Shown here: one piece after another, positions 6,974 through 14,150 of the stretch
How the letters are laid out: the number at the start of each line of letters is the position of its first letter
Position numbering within the stretch: the first letter of the stretch is position 1
Assembly: GCA_051000815.1 (NCBI GenBank)
Contig: JBPCNX010000092.1
Coordinates: 62,001-126,000 of the forward strand
Source: PSRF01 sp051000815
GTDB lineage: Bacteria; Acidobacteriota; Blastocatellia; Pyrinomonadales; Pyrinomonadaceae
DNA: 64,000 bases
Reading direction: 5' to 3'
The notes under the pieces: model-generated
What the model was told of the DNA's origin: nothing
The model's input: only the letters and a program-made list of their open reading frames with translations
Database searches by the model: none
Position numbers and translations under genes: made by a program

Positions 6974-7666
6974 ATGACGCACAAGATTATTCTTATCGCT
7001 TCGCTCGTGCTCACGGTCGCGTTTGTGGCCATTGCTCAAAATACGAACTCGTCGACAACAATGCGTCCTCGCACGACGAATACTAACGCCAACACTGCCG
7101 GCGCGGATCCGCAAAAGAACACCGATACGCAACCGCCGAAGGCAACGCCCCCGACTGCCCAACGCACCGATACCAAGGCAAAGATTCCGGCGAATGAACC
7201 ACCGGGTTCGGGAGGAGTGATTGCAGCTTTCAACGAGTTGATTGAAGGGATTCGCAAGACCAACGTCAAAATGGTCGCTGGTGTCTATTTAAACTCTCCC
7301 AGGCTGTTGCTCTTCAATAACAACGGGACAGTGACAAGAGGATGGGAACAAATGCGCAAGAACCGCGAAAGTTCCTATCCCGAACTCAAGGATGTAAAAC
7401 TTGACGTCAGGGACGTGCAGATCACCATGCTGGGCCGCGACGGCGCGCTTGTCACCTGCCTCTGGACGCAATCACAAACATATCAGGGGACACCGGAAAC
7501 AGCTTCCGGACGGATGACGCTGGTGTTCAAGCGCACCGGTAAAGACTGGAAGGCGGTGCACCTTCACACTTCGCCGGACAAGCCGGATCCTTCGCGCGTA
7601 ATGCCTTCAGAACAAACACCCTCGCCATCGCCATCGCCAACACCCTCGCCATCGCCGCCGGAATAG
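6974..7666 (+). CDS. Secreted SnoaL-like (DUF4440/CaMKII-association-like) protein
   Basis: About 230 residues. Start at ATG 6974 is supported by GTGGAGGAAAGCT just upstream. An N-terminal signal peptide (IILIASLVLTVAFVAIAQ) is followed by a Thr/Asn/Pro-rich linker, then a cystatin/NTF2-fold domain: VIAAFNELIEGIRKTNVKMV, LLLFNNNGTVTRGWEQM, ALVTCLWTQS and GRMTLVFKRTGKDWKAVHLH, a pattern shared with SnoaL-like and DUF4440 proteins. The tail is a Pro-Ser low-complexity run encoded by a CCATCG hexamer repeat. Exported, function unknown; NTF2 folds bind small hydrophobic ligands or mediate dimerisation. A second SnoaL-like gene lies at 9993-10487. Confidence 0.7.
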   Translation: MTHKIILIASLVLTVAFVAIAQNTNSSTTMRPRTTNTNANTAGADPQKNTDTQPPKATPPTAQRTDTKAKIPANEPPGSGGVIAAFNELIEGIRKTNVKMVAGVYLNSPRLLLFNNNGTVTRGWEQMRKNRESSYPELKDVKLDVRDVQITMLGRDGALVTCLWTQSQTYQGTPETASGRMTLVFKRTGKDWKAVHLHTSPDKPDPSRVMPSEQTPSPSPSPTPSPSPPE

Positions 7667-7976
7667 CGGACAGCGAACAGCAGATAGCAGGAGCAGGAAT
7701 TGAAGTAGCCGCGGATGAACGCTGAACACGCGGATTAAAACCGGGGACATCCGCAAAGCAGAAAAAGAGAGCCACAGATTTACACGGATTACACAAATCA
7801 GAATTATTTTCTGATCTGTGGTCGTTCGTGGAATCTGTGGCTTCTGTGCCTTGGTGAGTAGATCTGATTCGCGTGTTCCGCGCGCATCCGCAGCTGATTG
7901 GTTTTCCTGCCGGCTGCCCTCTGCTCCTGCTGATCGCTGTCGCTGTCTGCTGTTTGCCGTTTGCTGTTTGTTAATA
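7667..7976. repeat. Nested triple heptamer/dyad array B
   Basis: About 310 bp with three repeat families nested inside each other. Outer arms: ACAGCGA/ACAGCAG/ATAGCAG units (7670-7700) and their complement TGCTGTTTGCCG, GCTGTCGCTGTC near 7918-7972. Middle arms: gccgcggatgaacgctg (about 7710) and gcgcgcatccgc (about 7880). Inner arms: gccacagatttacacgga (7771 on) and ctgtggtcgttcgtggaatc (7815 on). Each family is inverted about the same centre, near 7805-7815, so the whole unit is a nested palindrome. It lies between the 3' ends of two convergent transcripts. Confidence 0.8.
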
Positions 7977-7979
7977 AAA

Positions 7980-8012
7980 GAAGCCGCCCACGACGTGATC
8001 GCGAGCGGCTTC
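7980..8012 (-). terminator. Intrinsic terminator of the short transcript
   Basis: On the minus strand, GAAGCCGC (8012-8005) pairs with GCGGCTTC (7987-7980) and is followed by TTTTATTAA. An 8-bp perfect stem with a U-rich tail; loop 17 nt. Confidence 0.7.
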
Positions 8013-8123
8013 CGGTGAACTGTTGGGATTGGCCTGTGGACTAACCGTGTGCCGCAACCATTAGGTGGAGCACCAAGCAGTAAGACGACTGAACCGTAAT
8101 CCTAACAATCTCGATTCAGAGGT

Positions 8124-8159
8124 CAGGCCGCAGCCACCTCACTGTGATAAGAACTCATA
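8124..8159 (-). CDS. 11-residue peptide ORF under a near-perfect Shine-Dalgarno
   Basis: ATG at 8159 opens MSSYHSEVAAA and stops at TGA (8124-8126). The upstream AAAAGGAGGTGATCA is complementary to at least 13 nt of the 16S rRNA 3' tail (GATCACCTCCTTT), far longer than usual; the GGAGG core is 14 nt from the ATG, slightly longer than optimal. The peptide could be a real product, a leader peptide or a decoy that binds ribosomes. Function unknown. Confidence 0.4.
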
Positions 8160-8195
8160 AATTATTTGATCACCTCCTTTTCAGTGTTACCGAAA

Positions 8196-8224
8196 TGATA
8201 AATGACCTTAAGGGGTGCGTCAAT
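8196..8224 (-). promoter_or_regulatory. Sigma70-type promoter of the short transcript
   Basis: On the minus strand, TTGACG (8224-8219) and TATCAT (8201-8196) are separated by exactly 17 bp. The next sequence leads into the long Shine-Dalgarno, giving a 5' UTR of about 30 nt. Confidence 0.55.
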
Positions 8225-8249
8225 CGGTTTTTTTCTACACGAAGAGCTG

Positions 8250-9530
8250 TCAAGTCTCCGCGATCCTGCCGGTTAGTGAACGAATGAAGGCCTGCTGCCC
8301 GCCAACGTATACTTGCCACGCGTGTTCAACACCAAAAAAGTACGAAAGTTCGCGGTAGTCGTCGCAATCGTGAATCACAAAATCGGCGCTTTTGCCTTTC
8401 TCCAGCGATCCAAGTCTGTCACCGCGTCCCAGGCTGTAGGCGGCGTTGATCGTCGCGGCTGTGATCGATTCGGCAGGCATCATTTTAAGTTGCGTCGCAG
8501 CGAGTGAAAGAACCATCAGCATCGAAGGCGTAGGCGAAGAACCGGGATTGAAGTCGGTCGCCAGAACTACGGCCAGACCGGCAGTAATCATTTCTCGCGC
8601 AGCGGGATAACGCTGGGAGCCGAGCGCGTACACTGAACCTGGCAAGAGCACGGGTTGCACTCCAGCAGCTTTCAACGCGGCGATGCCCTCAGCGTCGGTA
8701 TGCTCGAGATGATCGGCCGTGGCTGCTTTCAATTCGGCGGCCAATTTAGCGCCACCTGAAAGCGAAAGTTGATCTGCATGAATTCTCAATCCCATTCCCT
8801 GCTCGCGTGCTGCGGAGAGTATCCTGCGCGCTTCAGCGGTTGAGAAAACCTTCGCTTCGCAGAAGACGTCGCAATATTCCGCGAGCTCTTCACTCGCAAC
8901 GCGTGGCAGCATTTCATCTATCACCAGCGTCACATAGTCTGCGCGCCGCTCCCGATATTCTGCAGGAATGTCGTGCGCCCCAAGAAAAGTCGCGACGTAA
9001 CGGAGCGGCAATCCCTGATCGAGCTGTCTGATCGCCCGCAGAATTTTCAGTTCGTCTTCTAATGTGAGCCCATAACCGGACTTAGCCTCGACGGTCGTCG
9101 TCCCACAACGGAGGAACCACTCCGCATAACGTTTTCCGGAAATCACCAATGCTTCAAGGCTGGCGTCGCGGGTAGCTCCTACTGTGGATTTAATGCCACC
9201 GCCACGGGCTGCGATCTCCTGATAAGTGGCTCCCCCAGCTCGCTCTTCAAATTCGTCCGCGCGAGTTCCCGCAAACACTGGGTGGGCGTGTGCATCGACA
9301 AACCCCGGCAAGACCACGCGGCCCTCTGCATCGATCACGTCGCAATCGGCGTCGATCAGACCTTCAACCTCTCTTAGAGATCCCGCCCTTTCAATCCGGC
9401 TGCCGCGAATGTACAGAGCACCATTTAAGATGATCGACAGCTCAAGCATCTCGCGACCCACGCGCGGGCGCGCCGGACCGGCGAGAGTGAGCAGCTGAGA
9501 ACAATTGATGACGGCGAGTGACTTTGACAA
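8250..9530 (-). CDS. hutI: Imidazolonepropionase
   Basis: Amidohydrolase that opens 4-imidazolone-5-propionate to N-formimino-L-glutamate in histidine degradation; cytosolic metalloenzyme. The 426 residues contain GFVDAHAHPVFAGTRADEF (metal HxH), GGGIKSTVGATRDAS, TTTVEAKSGYGLTLEDELKILR, FLGAHDIPAEYRERR, IHADQLSLSGGAKLAAEL, ADHLEHTD and ATDFNPGSSPT, all in HutI order. Start is a TTG at 9530, with no clear ribosome binding site but a 12-nt gap to the upstream gene. No hutH, hutU or hutG is in the window, so the rest of the pathway must be elsewhere. Downstream lies the short independent transcript. Confidence 0.96.
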   Translation of the reverse strand: MSKSLAVINCSQLLTLAGPARPRVGREMLELSIILNGALYIRGSRIERAGSLREVEGLIDADCDVIDAEGRVVLPGFVDAHAHPVFAGTRADEFEERAGGATYQEIAARGGGIKSTVGATRDASLEALVISGKRYAEWFLRCGTTTVEAKSGYGLTLEDELKILRAIRQLDQGLPLRYVATFLGAHDIPAEYRERRADYVTLVIDEMLPRVASEELAEYCDVFCEAKVFSTAEARRILSAAREQGMGLRIHADQLSLSGGAKLAAELKAATADHLEHTDAEGIAALKAAGVQPVLLPGSVYALGSQRYPAAREMITAGLAVVLATDFNPGSSPTPSMLMVLSLAATQLKMMPAESITAATINAAYSLGRGDRLGSLEKGKSADFVIHDCDDYRELSYFFGVEHAWQVYVGGQQAFIRSLTGRIAET

Positions 9531-9542
9531 TGTAGGAATTAA

Positions 9543-9965
9543 CTACGCTTCCTTGTAGACCCAGGCTCCAGCGATCGCGGCTACCAGGTATTCAAGCAAC
9601 CCCCAGATAAGTCCGATTAACATCGCATTAATTGGGATACCAAAGAGTAAGCCGTTAACGACTCCCGTGTAGACATAGATTCCGAACCACATGATGAGCC
9701 CGGCGATGATTGCCGTCTTCACTCCGGGCCCCAGTCGCGGCCGAATCAGCGCGTAAAGGAACACAAGCAAGATTCCTATCGCGAACGTCAATGTCACCGC
9801 AGCAACCAGGAACGATCCGCCGGGCTCAGAAATCCCGTACCGCGCAAAGAACTCACGCATCTGTGTGCCAAGGACGACGTCGTTGAGAAGAAACTCACCG
9901 ACATTCAGAACCAGACCGGCTAGTAACCCGCCGAGTAAAACTCTTCCCAGGTTGAGGTTGTTCAT
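9543..9965 (-). CDS. Four-helix hypothetical membrane protein
   Basis: 140 residues with about four hydrophobic segments: VLLGGLLAGLVLNVGEFLL, FLVAAVTLTFAIGILLVFLY, AIIAGLIMWFGIYVYTGVV and AMLIGLIWGLLEYLVAAIAG. A good AAGGAGATAGAAATG start region is present. No motif identifies its function; such small membrane proteins are common in Acidobacteriota. It lies between the SnoaL-like gene (27 nt upstream) and hutI (12 nt downstream) and is probably cotranscribed with both. Confidence 0.75.
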   Translation of the reverse strand: MNNLNLGRVLLGGLLAGLVLNVGEFLLNDVVLGTQMREFFARYGISEPGGSFLVAAVTLTFAIGILLVFLYALIRPRLGPGVKTAIIAGLIMWFGIYVYTGVVNGLLFGIPINAMLIGLIWGLLEYLVAAIAGAWVYKEA

Positions 9966-9992
9966 TTCTATCTCCTTTGTTTGAGTTTATTT

Positions 9993-10487
9993 TTAGGAAG
10001 CCGATGACGTGTGGTCGTGGACAATGCGCCAACCGGCTTTGGTGCGCCGAAAGATCAGGGTAAACCGGCCGTGAGGTTCATCGCTTGTACCCTTCAAGTG
10101 CCAGCGTCCCAGCACCATCACCGCGTCTGGACCTAAGACGGAGGTTTCCAAATCAGAGAACGTCAGCGTTCCCATCTTCTCGCGCGAGTCGTAGTTCTTC
10201 TTGTATCGATCGTGAACCGTTTGCCAGCCGCGCGTGAAGCTGTCGCCAGAGATGAACGCTATGTCTGGCGTACGCGCATAGCCGTCCATATAGCCTTCAA
10301 TGTCTCCCCGGTTCCAGGCGTCTCGCTGTGCATCCAGCACCGCGCGAACGGCAGTGAGGATCCTCGCATTACGTGTTTCCTGGACAGCCTTTGAAGAGTG
10401 ACTGGCACTTACCTTCGCGTGGGAGACGACGCTGCTGGTCATCACGAGAATCAAAGAAATTGAGATTCGCTTAGCAAGCTTCATCAT
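9993..10487 (-). CDS. Secreted SnoaL-like (DUF4440) protein
   Basis: 164 residues with a signal peptide (ISISLILVMTSSVVSHA) and an NTF2/SnoaL-like domain: ILTAVRAVLDAQRDAWNRGD, IEGYMDGYARTPDIAFISGD, FTRGWQTVHDRYKKNYDSRE and GRFTLIFRRTKAGWRIVHDH. The DAWNRGDIEGYM-type helix and the final WRIVHDHTS strand are typical of DUF4440. Two adjacent ATGs occur (10487 and 10484) with GAGAGGAAC upstream. Probably a periplasmic small-ligand binding or dimerisation domain; no catalytic residues can be asserted. First gene of a likely operon with the four-helix membrane protein and hutI. Confidence 0.75.
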   Translation of the reverse strand: MMKLAKRISISLILVMTSSVVSHAKVSASHSSKAVQETRNARILTAVRAVLDAQRDAWNRGDIEGYMDGYARTPDIAFISGDSFTRGWQTVHDRYKKNYDSREKMGTLTFSDLETSVLGPDAVMVLGRWHLKGTSDEPHGRFTLIFRRTKAGWRIVHDHTSSAS

Positions 10488-11012
10488 GAGTTCCTCTCTA
10501 AGACAACGACTCGATCGCGAGTCGACGGGTCGCTATGTGGGTTGAATTGGATTTGATCCCGACGGAGCGCATGTATAACACGCTGCAACTTTACGCGCTA
10601 GACTTCGAAAAGATCGGGGTTAAGCCCTGGACTGAATGAGAGTCAAACTACCAGCACAAAAAGTAATATCTATAGGTCAAGTCGTGAACCGTAGTGGAAG
10701 CTGACACATTCGAACGACGCTGGCGTTGCCTCGTTCACGAGGCCAGCCAGAAGGCAAATAGGCCAGCCGTCTTACGGCTGGTTAGGTTAGCGCAACTATT
10801 GTTCGGTAGGCCGTTTCAACGGCCTTCTCATCGGATCGGAAAGGCCACTGAGCGGTCTGAAGAAAGATCCTCTCATCGCGACACCAGCCGTAAAATGGCT
10901 GGCCTATTTGCCCTGCGGGCTGGCGCGTGAACGCGCCAATTTTGTTGCCAATCCTCGCACAACCTCTCGAGTAGCCTTTCTATGCAAAGCCTCGGTGTGA
11001 ATGACTGGGCTT
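10488..11012. other. Gene-free region with palindromic element
   Basis: About 525 bp without a supportable gene. It holds the divergent promoter area of the SnoaL-like gene and a 200-bp palindromic element (10732-10933, listed separately). Short ORFs here follow the palindrome and are not believed. Confidence 0.6.
10732..10933. repeat. 200-bp REP/MITE-like inverted-repeat element
   Basis: Left arm 10732-10770 and right arm 10895-10932 are inverse complements with few mismatches: outer CGTTCACG versus CGTGAACG, inner GGCAAATAGGCCAGCCGT versus ATGGCTGGCCTATTTGCC. The interior holds further small palindromes, CCAGCCGTcttACGGCTGG and AGGCCGTTtcAACGGCCTT. This organisation is typical of repetitive extragenic palindromes or a non-autonomous miniature element. 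No transposase is encoded. Confidence 0.75.
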
Positions 11013-11676
11013 TCAGAAATATCGGTAGTGGCCAGTAATCTTCCAGTTGAACAAAACATCTTCAGCTCGCGCTCCCGCTCCGATGTTATGAATGATCAGA
11101 AAGTGTTTGTCGACTTCTGTAGCGAGATTGCTGACAATCCCGATGTGAGGAATTCCACCGCCGAGATCCCACGCCACCAAATCGCCGGGTAAATAATCCT
11201 TGCGCTCCATCGTCACCGGTAGTGCCTTGCCTTTACGTTCAAAGAACGTCGCGAGGTTCAGGACGCGGCGGTGATCGATGTTCGTATCAGGTTTCGCCAG
11301 TCCCCACTTTCGCGGATACTCGCCGAAAGCAACCTTCATGTCTTCGTGAACTTCCTTTTGTAAATCAATTCCGGTCTTGCGGAAAGCGCGCACGAGCACG
11401 TCTGAACACACGCCAGTCTCGGGGAACATCGCCACCAGGATAGGCAATGCTCACGTACGCCGGATCGTATCCTGTTGTAATACTTGTTTGCTCGATCGCG
11501 CTCGCGAGCAGTTGTTTCAGTTGCGGCGACGCATTTTCAGGAAGTGGCTGCTGAATCGAACGCGCCGGCAGCGAGGCTTCGTTCATGGATCCACGGGGTT
11601 CATGCCGAATCTGGCAACCGTTGAAGGCAATCAAGACCAGGAAAATTGCTGAGAAAAATGCTCGGTTCACAATCAT
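11013..11676 (-). pseudogene. DUF1287 lipoprotein, frameshifted
   Basis: Two overlapping frames together make one DUF1287 protein of about 220 residues. The first (ATG 11676, GAGG 5 nt upstream) encodes a lipoprotein-like leader (FLVLIAFNGC) and TGYDPAYVSIAYPGGDVP. The second begins inside it and continues ETGVCSDVLVRAFRKTGIDL, VHEDMKVAFGEYPRKWGL, NIDHRRVLNLATFFERKG, DYLPGDLVAWDLGGGIPHIG. The join falls in the conserved GGDVPxxxGVC block at CCCCGAGAC (complement of about 11417-11425); restoring one lost GA would repair it. DUF1287 proteins are secreted and of unknown function, with a Cys/His arrangement like NlpC/P60 peptidases. Its start overlaps the stop of the upstream esterase, so they share a transcript. 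Genuine decay or sequence error cannot be told apart here. Confidence 0.8.
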
Positions 11677-11681
11677 TGTCC

Positions 11682-12374
11682 TCAAGCGGATTTATTCTCC
11701 AACCACGCATATATGTCGTTTCGCATTTCCGGTCCAAGGTCATGACCGCCATCGTAGCTCTTGAACGAGACATCTTTCGCGCGCAGGCCCAGTCGCTCGG
11801 AGAAATCGCTTACACGCGAGGGCGGATAAAACTCATCCTGATTGCCTGCCAGATGAAACACTGCTGCATTGGTTGATTTGTAGCTCTGGTTTGTTTCCCA
11901 GTCACCCGGCACTCCGCCGCAGACTCCCACCACACCGCGCAGAATATCAACATGAGTGAAAGCAAAACGATAATTGAGCGCGCACGACTGCGAGAAGCCG
12001 AGAAGAAAAACTCTCTTGCGATCCGCAATCCTCTCTGCTGTCAACGTATCGATCAAGTGAATCAGAGCGCGATGATGAATTGCAACCGAGCCTTCCGGTT
12101 TAAAATTCGTCAACCAACCAAAGCCAAATCTGAGCGGGCCACCCTCCTCTTTTGGTTCTTTCATGTGTTGATGAAAACCCTGCAACGCTGCGATAGCGAA
12201 GGAGTATGGCGCTATTTGTCGCGCTTCGCGCATCATCTGCCGTTTGCTTGCGCCATAGCCGTGTAATGCAATCAGCAGAGGAGCGGGAGTCACGGCCGGC
12301 GTTTGAACGTCGTAATAGAGTTTAATTTCAACGCTGAGGCTGCGGTCAATTTGCGAAGCTTCGTCGTCAGCCAT
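11682..12374 (-). CDS. Phospholipase/carboxylesterase-family alpha/beta hydrolase
   Basis: 230-residue alpha/beta hydrolase of the Abhydrolase_2 (phospholipase/carboxylesterase, YpfH-like) type. PLLIALHGYGASKRQMM gives the oxyanion-hole HGYG, VFLLGFSQSCALNYRFA gives the nucleophile elbow GFSQS, LAGNQDEFYPPSR carries the catalytic Asp region, and SYDGGHDLGPEM the catalytic His. No signal peptide, so cytosolic. Members act on short-chain esters or lysophospholipids; the substrate is unknown. It overlaps the start of the DUF1287 gene downstream (translational coupling). Its 5' region (12375-12576) is divergent from ybaB. Confidence 0.85.
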   Translation of the reverse strand: MADDEASQIDRSLSVEIKLYYDVQTPAVTPAPLLIALHGYGASKRQMMREARQIAPYSFAIAALQGFHQHMKEPKEEGGPLRFGFGWLTNFKPEGSVAIHHRALIHLIDTLTAERIADRKRVFLLGFSQSCALNYRFAFTHVDILRGVVGVCGGVPGDWETNQSYKSTNAAVFHLAGNQDEFYPPSRVSDFSERLGLRAKDVSFKSYDGGHDLGPEMRNDIYAWLENKSA

Positions 12375-12576
12375 CGGCTTGCAGTTTCCTTGTTGAAGCT
12401 GAGTCCGTCAAACCCGTTGAGAGGGCCTGAGAGTCATTTGATAAAGAACTGTGAACTTAACAGATGCTGCTGATCACGCCTATCGAAGGTCTCATTGCAT
12501 TCGTACTTAATGAAAGTTAGGATGCTTTTCAAGCAGCGCAGTCGATCAAATCAAATTCTTGAGCGAGGTATGTGCA

Positions 12577-12894
12577 ATGAAGTTTCCCGGTGGATTTAAT
12601 ATTCAACAGATGATGAAGCAGGCGCAGACAATGCAGGAAAAGATGGCCAAAGAGATGGAGGAAATGCGCGTTGATGCTTCGGCAGGCGGTGGTGTCGTCA
12701 ATGTAACGATGAAAGGCAATCACGAAATCCTTGCTCTCAAGATCGACCCTGAAGCGGTGAAGGAAGGTGACGTTGAAATGTTGCAGGACATGATCCTGGC
12801 CGCAATCAACGAAGCAAACCGCAAGGTCGATGAAGCGATGAAGGGAAAGCTCGGCGGCATGTTGCCACCGGGACTGGGAGGCCTGCTGGGATGA
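12577..12894 (+). CDS. YbaB/EbfC family nucleoid-associated protein
   Basis: 106 residues, the usual length for YbaB/EbfC. MKFPGGFNIQQMMKQAQTMQ is the helical entry; GGGVVNVTMKGNHEILALKIDPEAV is the conserved beta region, and DMILAAINEANRKVDEAMKGK the second helix; the Gly/Leu-rich tail GGMLPPGLGGLLG is also typical. The ATG at 12577 is preferred because GAGG lies about 7 nt upstream; a TTG at 12559 is in frame. YbaB binds DNA as a dimer and is usually encoded beside recR, as here. A dnaX gene, often upstream, is absent. Confidence 0.95.
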   Translation: MKFPGGFNIQQMMKQAQTMQEKMAKEMEEMRVDASAGGGVVNVTMKGNHEILALKIDPEAVKEGDVEMLQDMILAAINEANRKVDEAMKGKLGGMLPPGLGGLLG

Positions 12895-12903
12895 TCGAGC
12901 CCA

Positions 12904-13022
12904 TTTCCAATTGCCGATTGCCGATTGCGTGTTGAAGCCGCTCGAGCGTCCTCGTACCGATCTGTGAAATAGACCTTGGTAAAAGGAATCAATCGGCAAT
13001 CGCCAATTGGCAATCGGCAATC
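12904..13022. repeat. Heptamer dyad array C (ATTGCCG family)
   Basis: Left arm 12904-12930 contains ATTGCCG, ATTGCCG, ATTGCGT after TTTCCA. The right arm 12990-13022 reads CGGCAAT, CGCCAAT, TGGCAAT, CGGCAAT. The arms are inverse complements separated by about 60 bp. The right arm ends 6 nt before the recR ATG, again in place of a Shine-Dalgarno. Confidence 0.85.
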
Positions 13023-13028
13023 AAAGCA

Positions 13029-13643
13029 ATGCTTGAATACGCAGAGCCAGTAACAAAACTGATCGATGAATTGAAACGACTGCCCAGCATTGGGCACAAG
13101 TCTGCGCAGCGGCTGGCATTTCATCTGATGCGCACACCGGAAGCCGAAGTGGAACGGCTGATTGCAGCCCTGCGTGAAGTCAAACTCCGGATCATTCTCT
13201 GTTCTGTTTGCAACAACCTTACCGAAATTGATCCTTGTCGATTTTGTTCATCGACATCACGCGATCGATCCGTCATCTGCGTTGTCGAAGAACCGCACAG
13301 CCTCGTTGCCGTCGAGAAAACGCGGAGCTTCAAGGGTCTCTATCACGTGCTGCATGGAAGTTTGTCGCCCATGCGGCACGTGGGTCCCAATGAGTTGCGC
13401 CTGGCGAATCTCCTGCCGCGTTTCAAACCCGAGAACAACGGCGGTGTTGACGTGCAGGAAGTGATATTGGCAACGAATCCCACAACTGAAGGAGAAGCGA
13501 CCGCTAACTACATTAGCCGTTTACTTAAACCTCTCGGTCTGCGTATTACTCGCATCGCCATGGGAATGCCTGTGGGCGGAGACATGGAATACGTCGATGA
13601 GGTGACGATGGATAAAGCGCTGGCGAATCGCCACGAGATATGA
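13029..13643 (+). CDS. recR: Recombination mediator RecR
   Basis: 204 residues, standard RecR length. Helix-hairpin-helix LIDELKRLPSIGHKSAQRLAF, the four-Cys zinc finger CSVCNNLTEIDPCRFC, then a Toprim domain (SVICVVEEPHSLVAVEKTR, YHVLHGSLSPMRHVGPNELR) and the Walker-like C-terminal VILATNPTTEGEATANYIS. RecR forms a clamp with RecO (and RecF) and loads RecA onto SSB-coated gaps. ATG 13029 follows AATCAAAGCA at the edge of heptamer array C with no Shine-Dalgarno. It is in the conventional ybaB-recR order. Confidence 0.97.
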   Translation: MLEYAEPVTKLIDELKRLPSIGHKSAQRLAFHLMRTPEAEVERLIAALREVKLRIILCSVCNNLTEIDPCRFCSSTSRDRSVICVVEEPHSLVAVEKTRSFKGLYHVLHGSLSPMRHVGPNELRLANLLPRFKPENNGGVDVQEVILATNPTTEGEATANYISRLLKPLGLRITRIAMGMPVGGDMEYVDEVTMDKALANRHEI

Positions 13644-13644
13644 A

Positions 13645-13680
13645 AGAAGGCAGTACGCAGAAGGCAAAAGGCAGAAAAGA
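13645..13680. repeat. Left arm of heptamer array D (GCAGAAG family) flanking S23 gene
   Basis: GAAGGCAGTACGCAGAAGGC and AAAAGGCAGAAAAG units follow the recR stop by 1 nt. They are the inverse complement of the right arm at 14107-14150 on the other side of the broken S23 gene. Confidence 0.8.
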
Positions 13681-13683
13681 TGG

Positions 13684-14053
13684 CTAAGACGGCTTGAATT
13701 TCTCAGGGTTTGATATCATGCCGTATAGCATCCTCCCTACTTCCTCGCATCCTCCATCAGACGGTCATGGTTTTCCTTCGACAAGTATCCGCAGTCTAAT
13801 GCGAAGTCAATCCATACCTGAGTTTCACTCGCTTCTGCATCACAGTCCGTCAACTTGTTTACCAGCATATTCGGATAACGTCGCTTTCTAAATCCCTCAG
13901 CCAGATTTGCGGCGACACGACGCGAAGAACGGCGAATCTGATCTGTAAGTGAGTAGATTCTTCTTGGGGGAACGCTCTTGATAGGTGAAAGATCTCCATT
14001 GCAAGTTTATATGAGAGTTGAAAGGCTCTCAGATCTCTGTGTCCGCGAAGCAT
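13684..14053 (-). pseudogene. Four-helix-bundle S23/IVP-family protein, two frameshifts
   Basis: Read on the minus strand from ATG 14053 (AAAGGAG 8 nt upstream): MLRGHRDLRAFQLSYKLAME and IFHLSRAFPQEE, then a one-base loss (about 13953-13962) moves the frame to YSLTDQIRRSSRRVAANLAE and GFRKRRYPNMLVNKLTDCDA. A second loss (about 13736-13746), which leaves a TAG after DARK, moves it to VGRMLYGMISNPEKFKPS and a TAG at 13684. Restored length is 123 residues, matching the S23 ribosomal intervening-sequence (Avd-like) four-helix-bundle family. Two indels in one small gene favour true decay. It sits exactly between the inverted arms of heptamer array D, in the gap between recR and pyrE. Confidence 0.85.
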
Positions 14054-14106
14054 GTGAGGAGCTCCTTTAACAAGTGAGGTTAAGAGCCTGCAACAGTAAT
14101 TGACCG

Positions 14107-14150
14107 CGCCTGCCGTCTGCTTTCTGCCTTCTGCCTTCTGCTCTTCAGAA
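14107..14150. repeat. Right arm of heptamer array D
   Basis: CTGCCGT, CTGCTTT, CTGCCTT, CTGCCTT, CTGCTCT units, complementary and inverted relative to 13645-13680. It runs into the last codons of pyrE (stop at 14145-14147, minus strand). Confidence 0.8.

Larger units (their letters stand above)
7972..8190 (-). ncRNA. Candidate short independent transcript with 11-residue ORF
   Basis: A compact transcription unit on the minus strand: promoter (8196-8224), expected 5' end near 8188, a very long Shine-Dalgarno (AAAAGGAGGTGATCA, complement of 8168-8182), an 11-codon ORF, about 110 nt of untranslated sequence with small hairpins, and an intrinsic terminator (7980-8012). It stands after hutI and before a convergent gene, so it is not a leader of either. 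I cannot assign it to a known RNA family (not tRNA, tmRNA, SRP or RNase P by their signature motifs). Confidence 0.5.

Noticed and set aside
7619..7666. Pro-Ser-rich C-terminus (PSPSPSPTPSPSPP) of the SnoaL-like protein as another heptamer array.
   Set aside because: The period is 6 bp (CCATCG), in phase with codons, so it is an ordinary coding microsatellite rather than a member of the 7-bp arrays.
8168..8182. TGATCACCTCCTTTT resembles the 3' end of 16S rRNA on the plus strand.
   Set aside because: Only the terminal 13-14 nt match; upstream sequence (agaactcataaattatt) does not match 16S rRNA helix 45, so it is not a 16S fragment. It reads as an extended Shine-Dalgarno on the minus strand.
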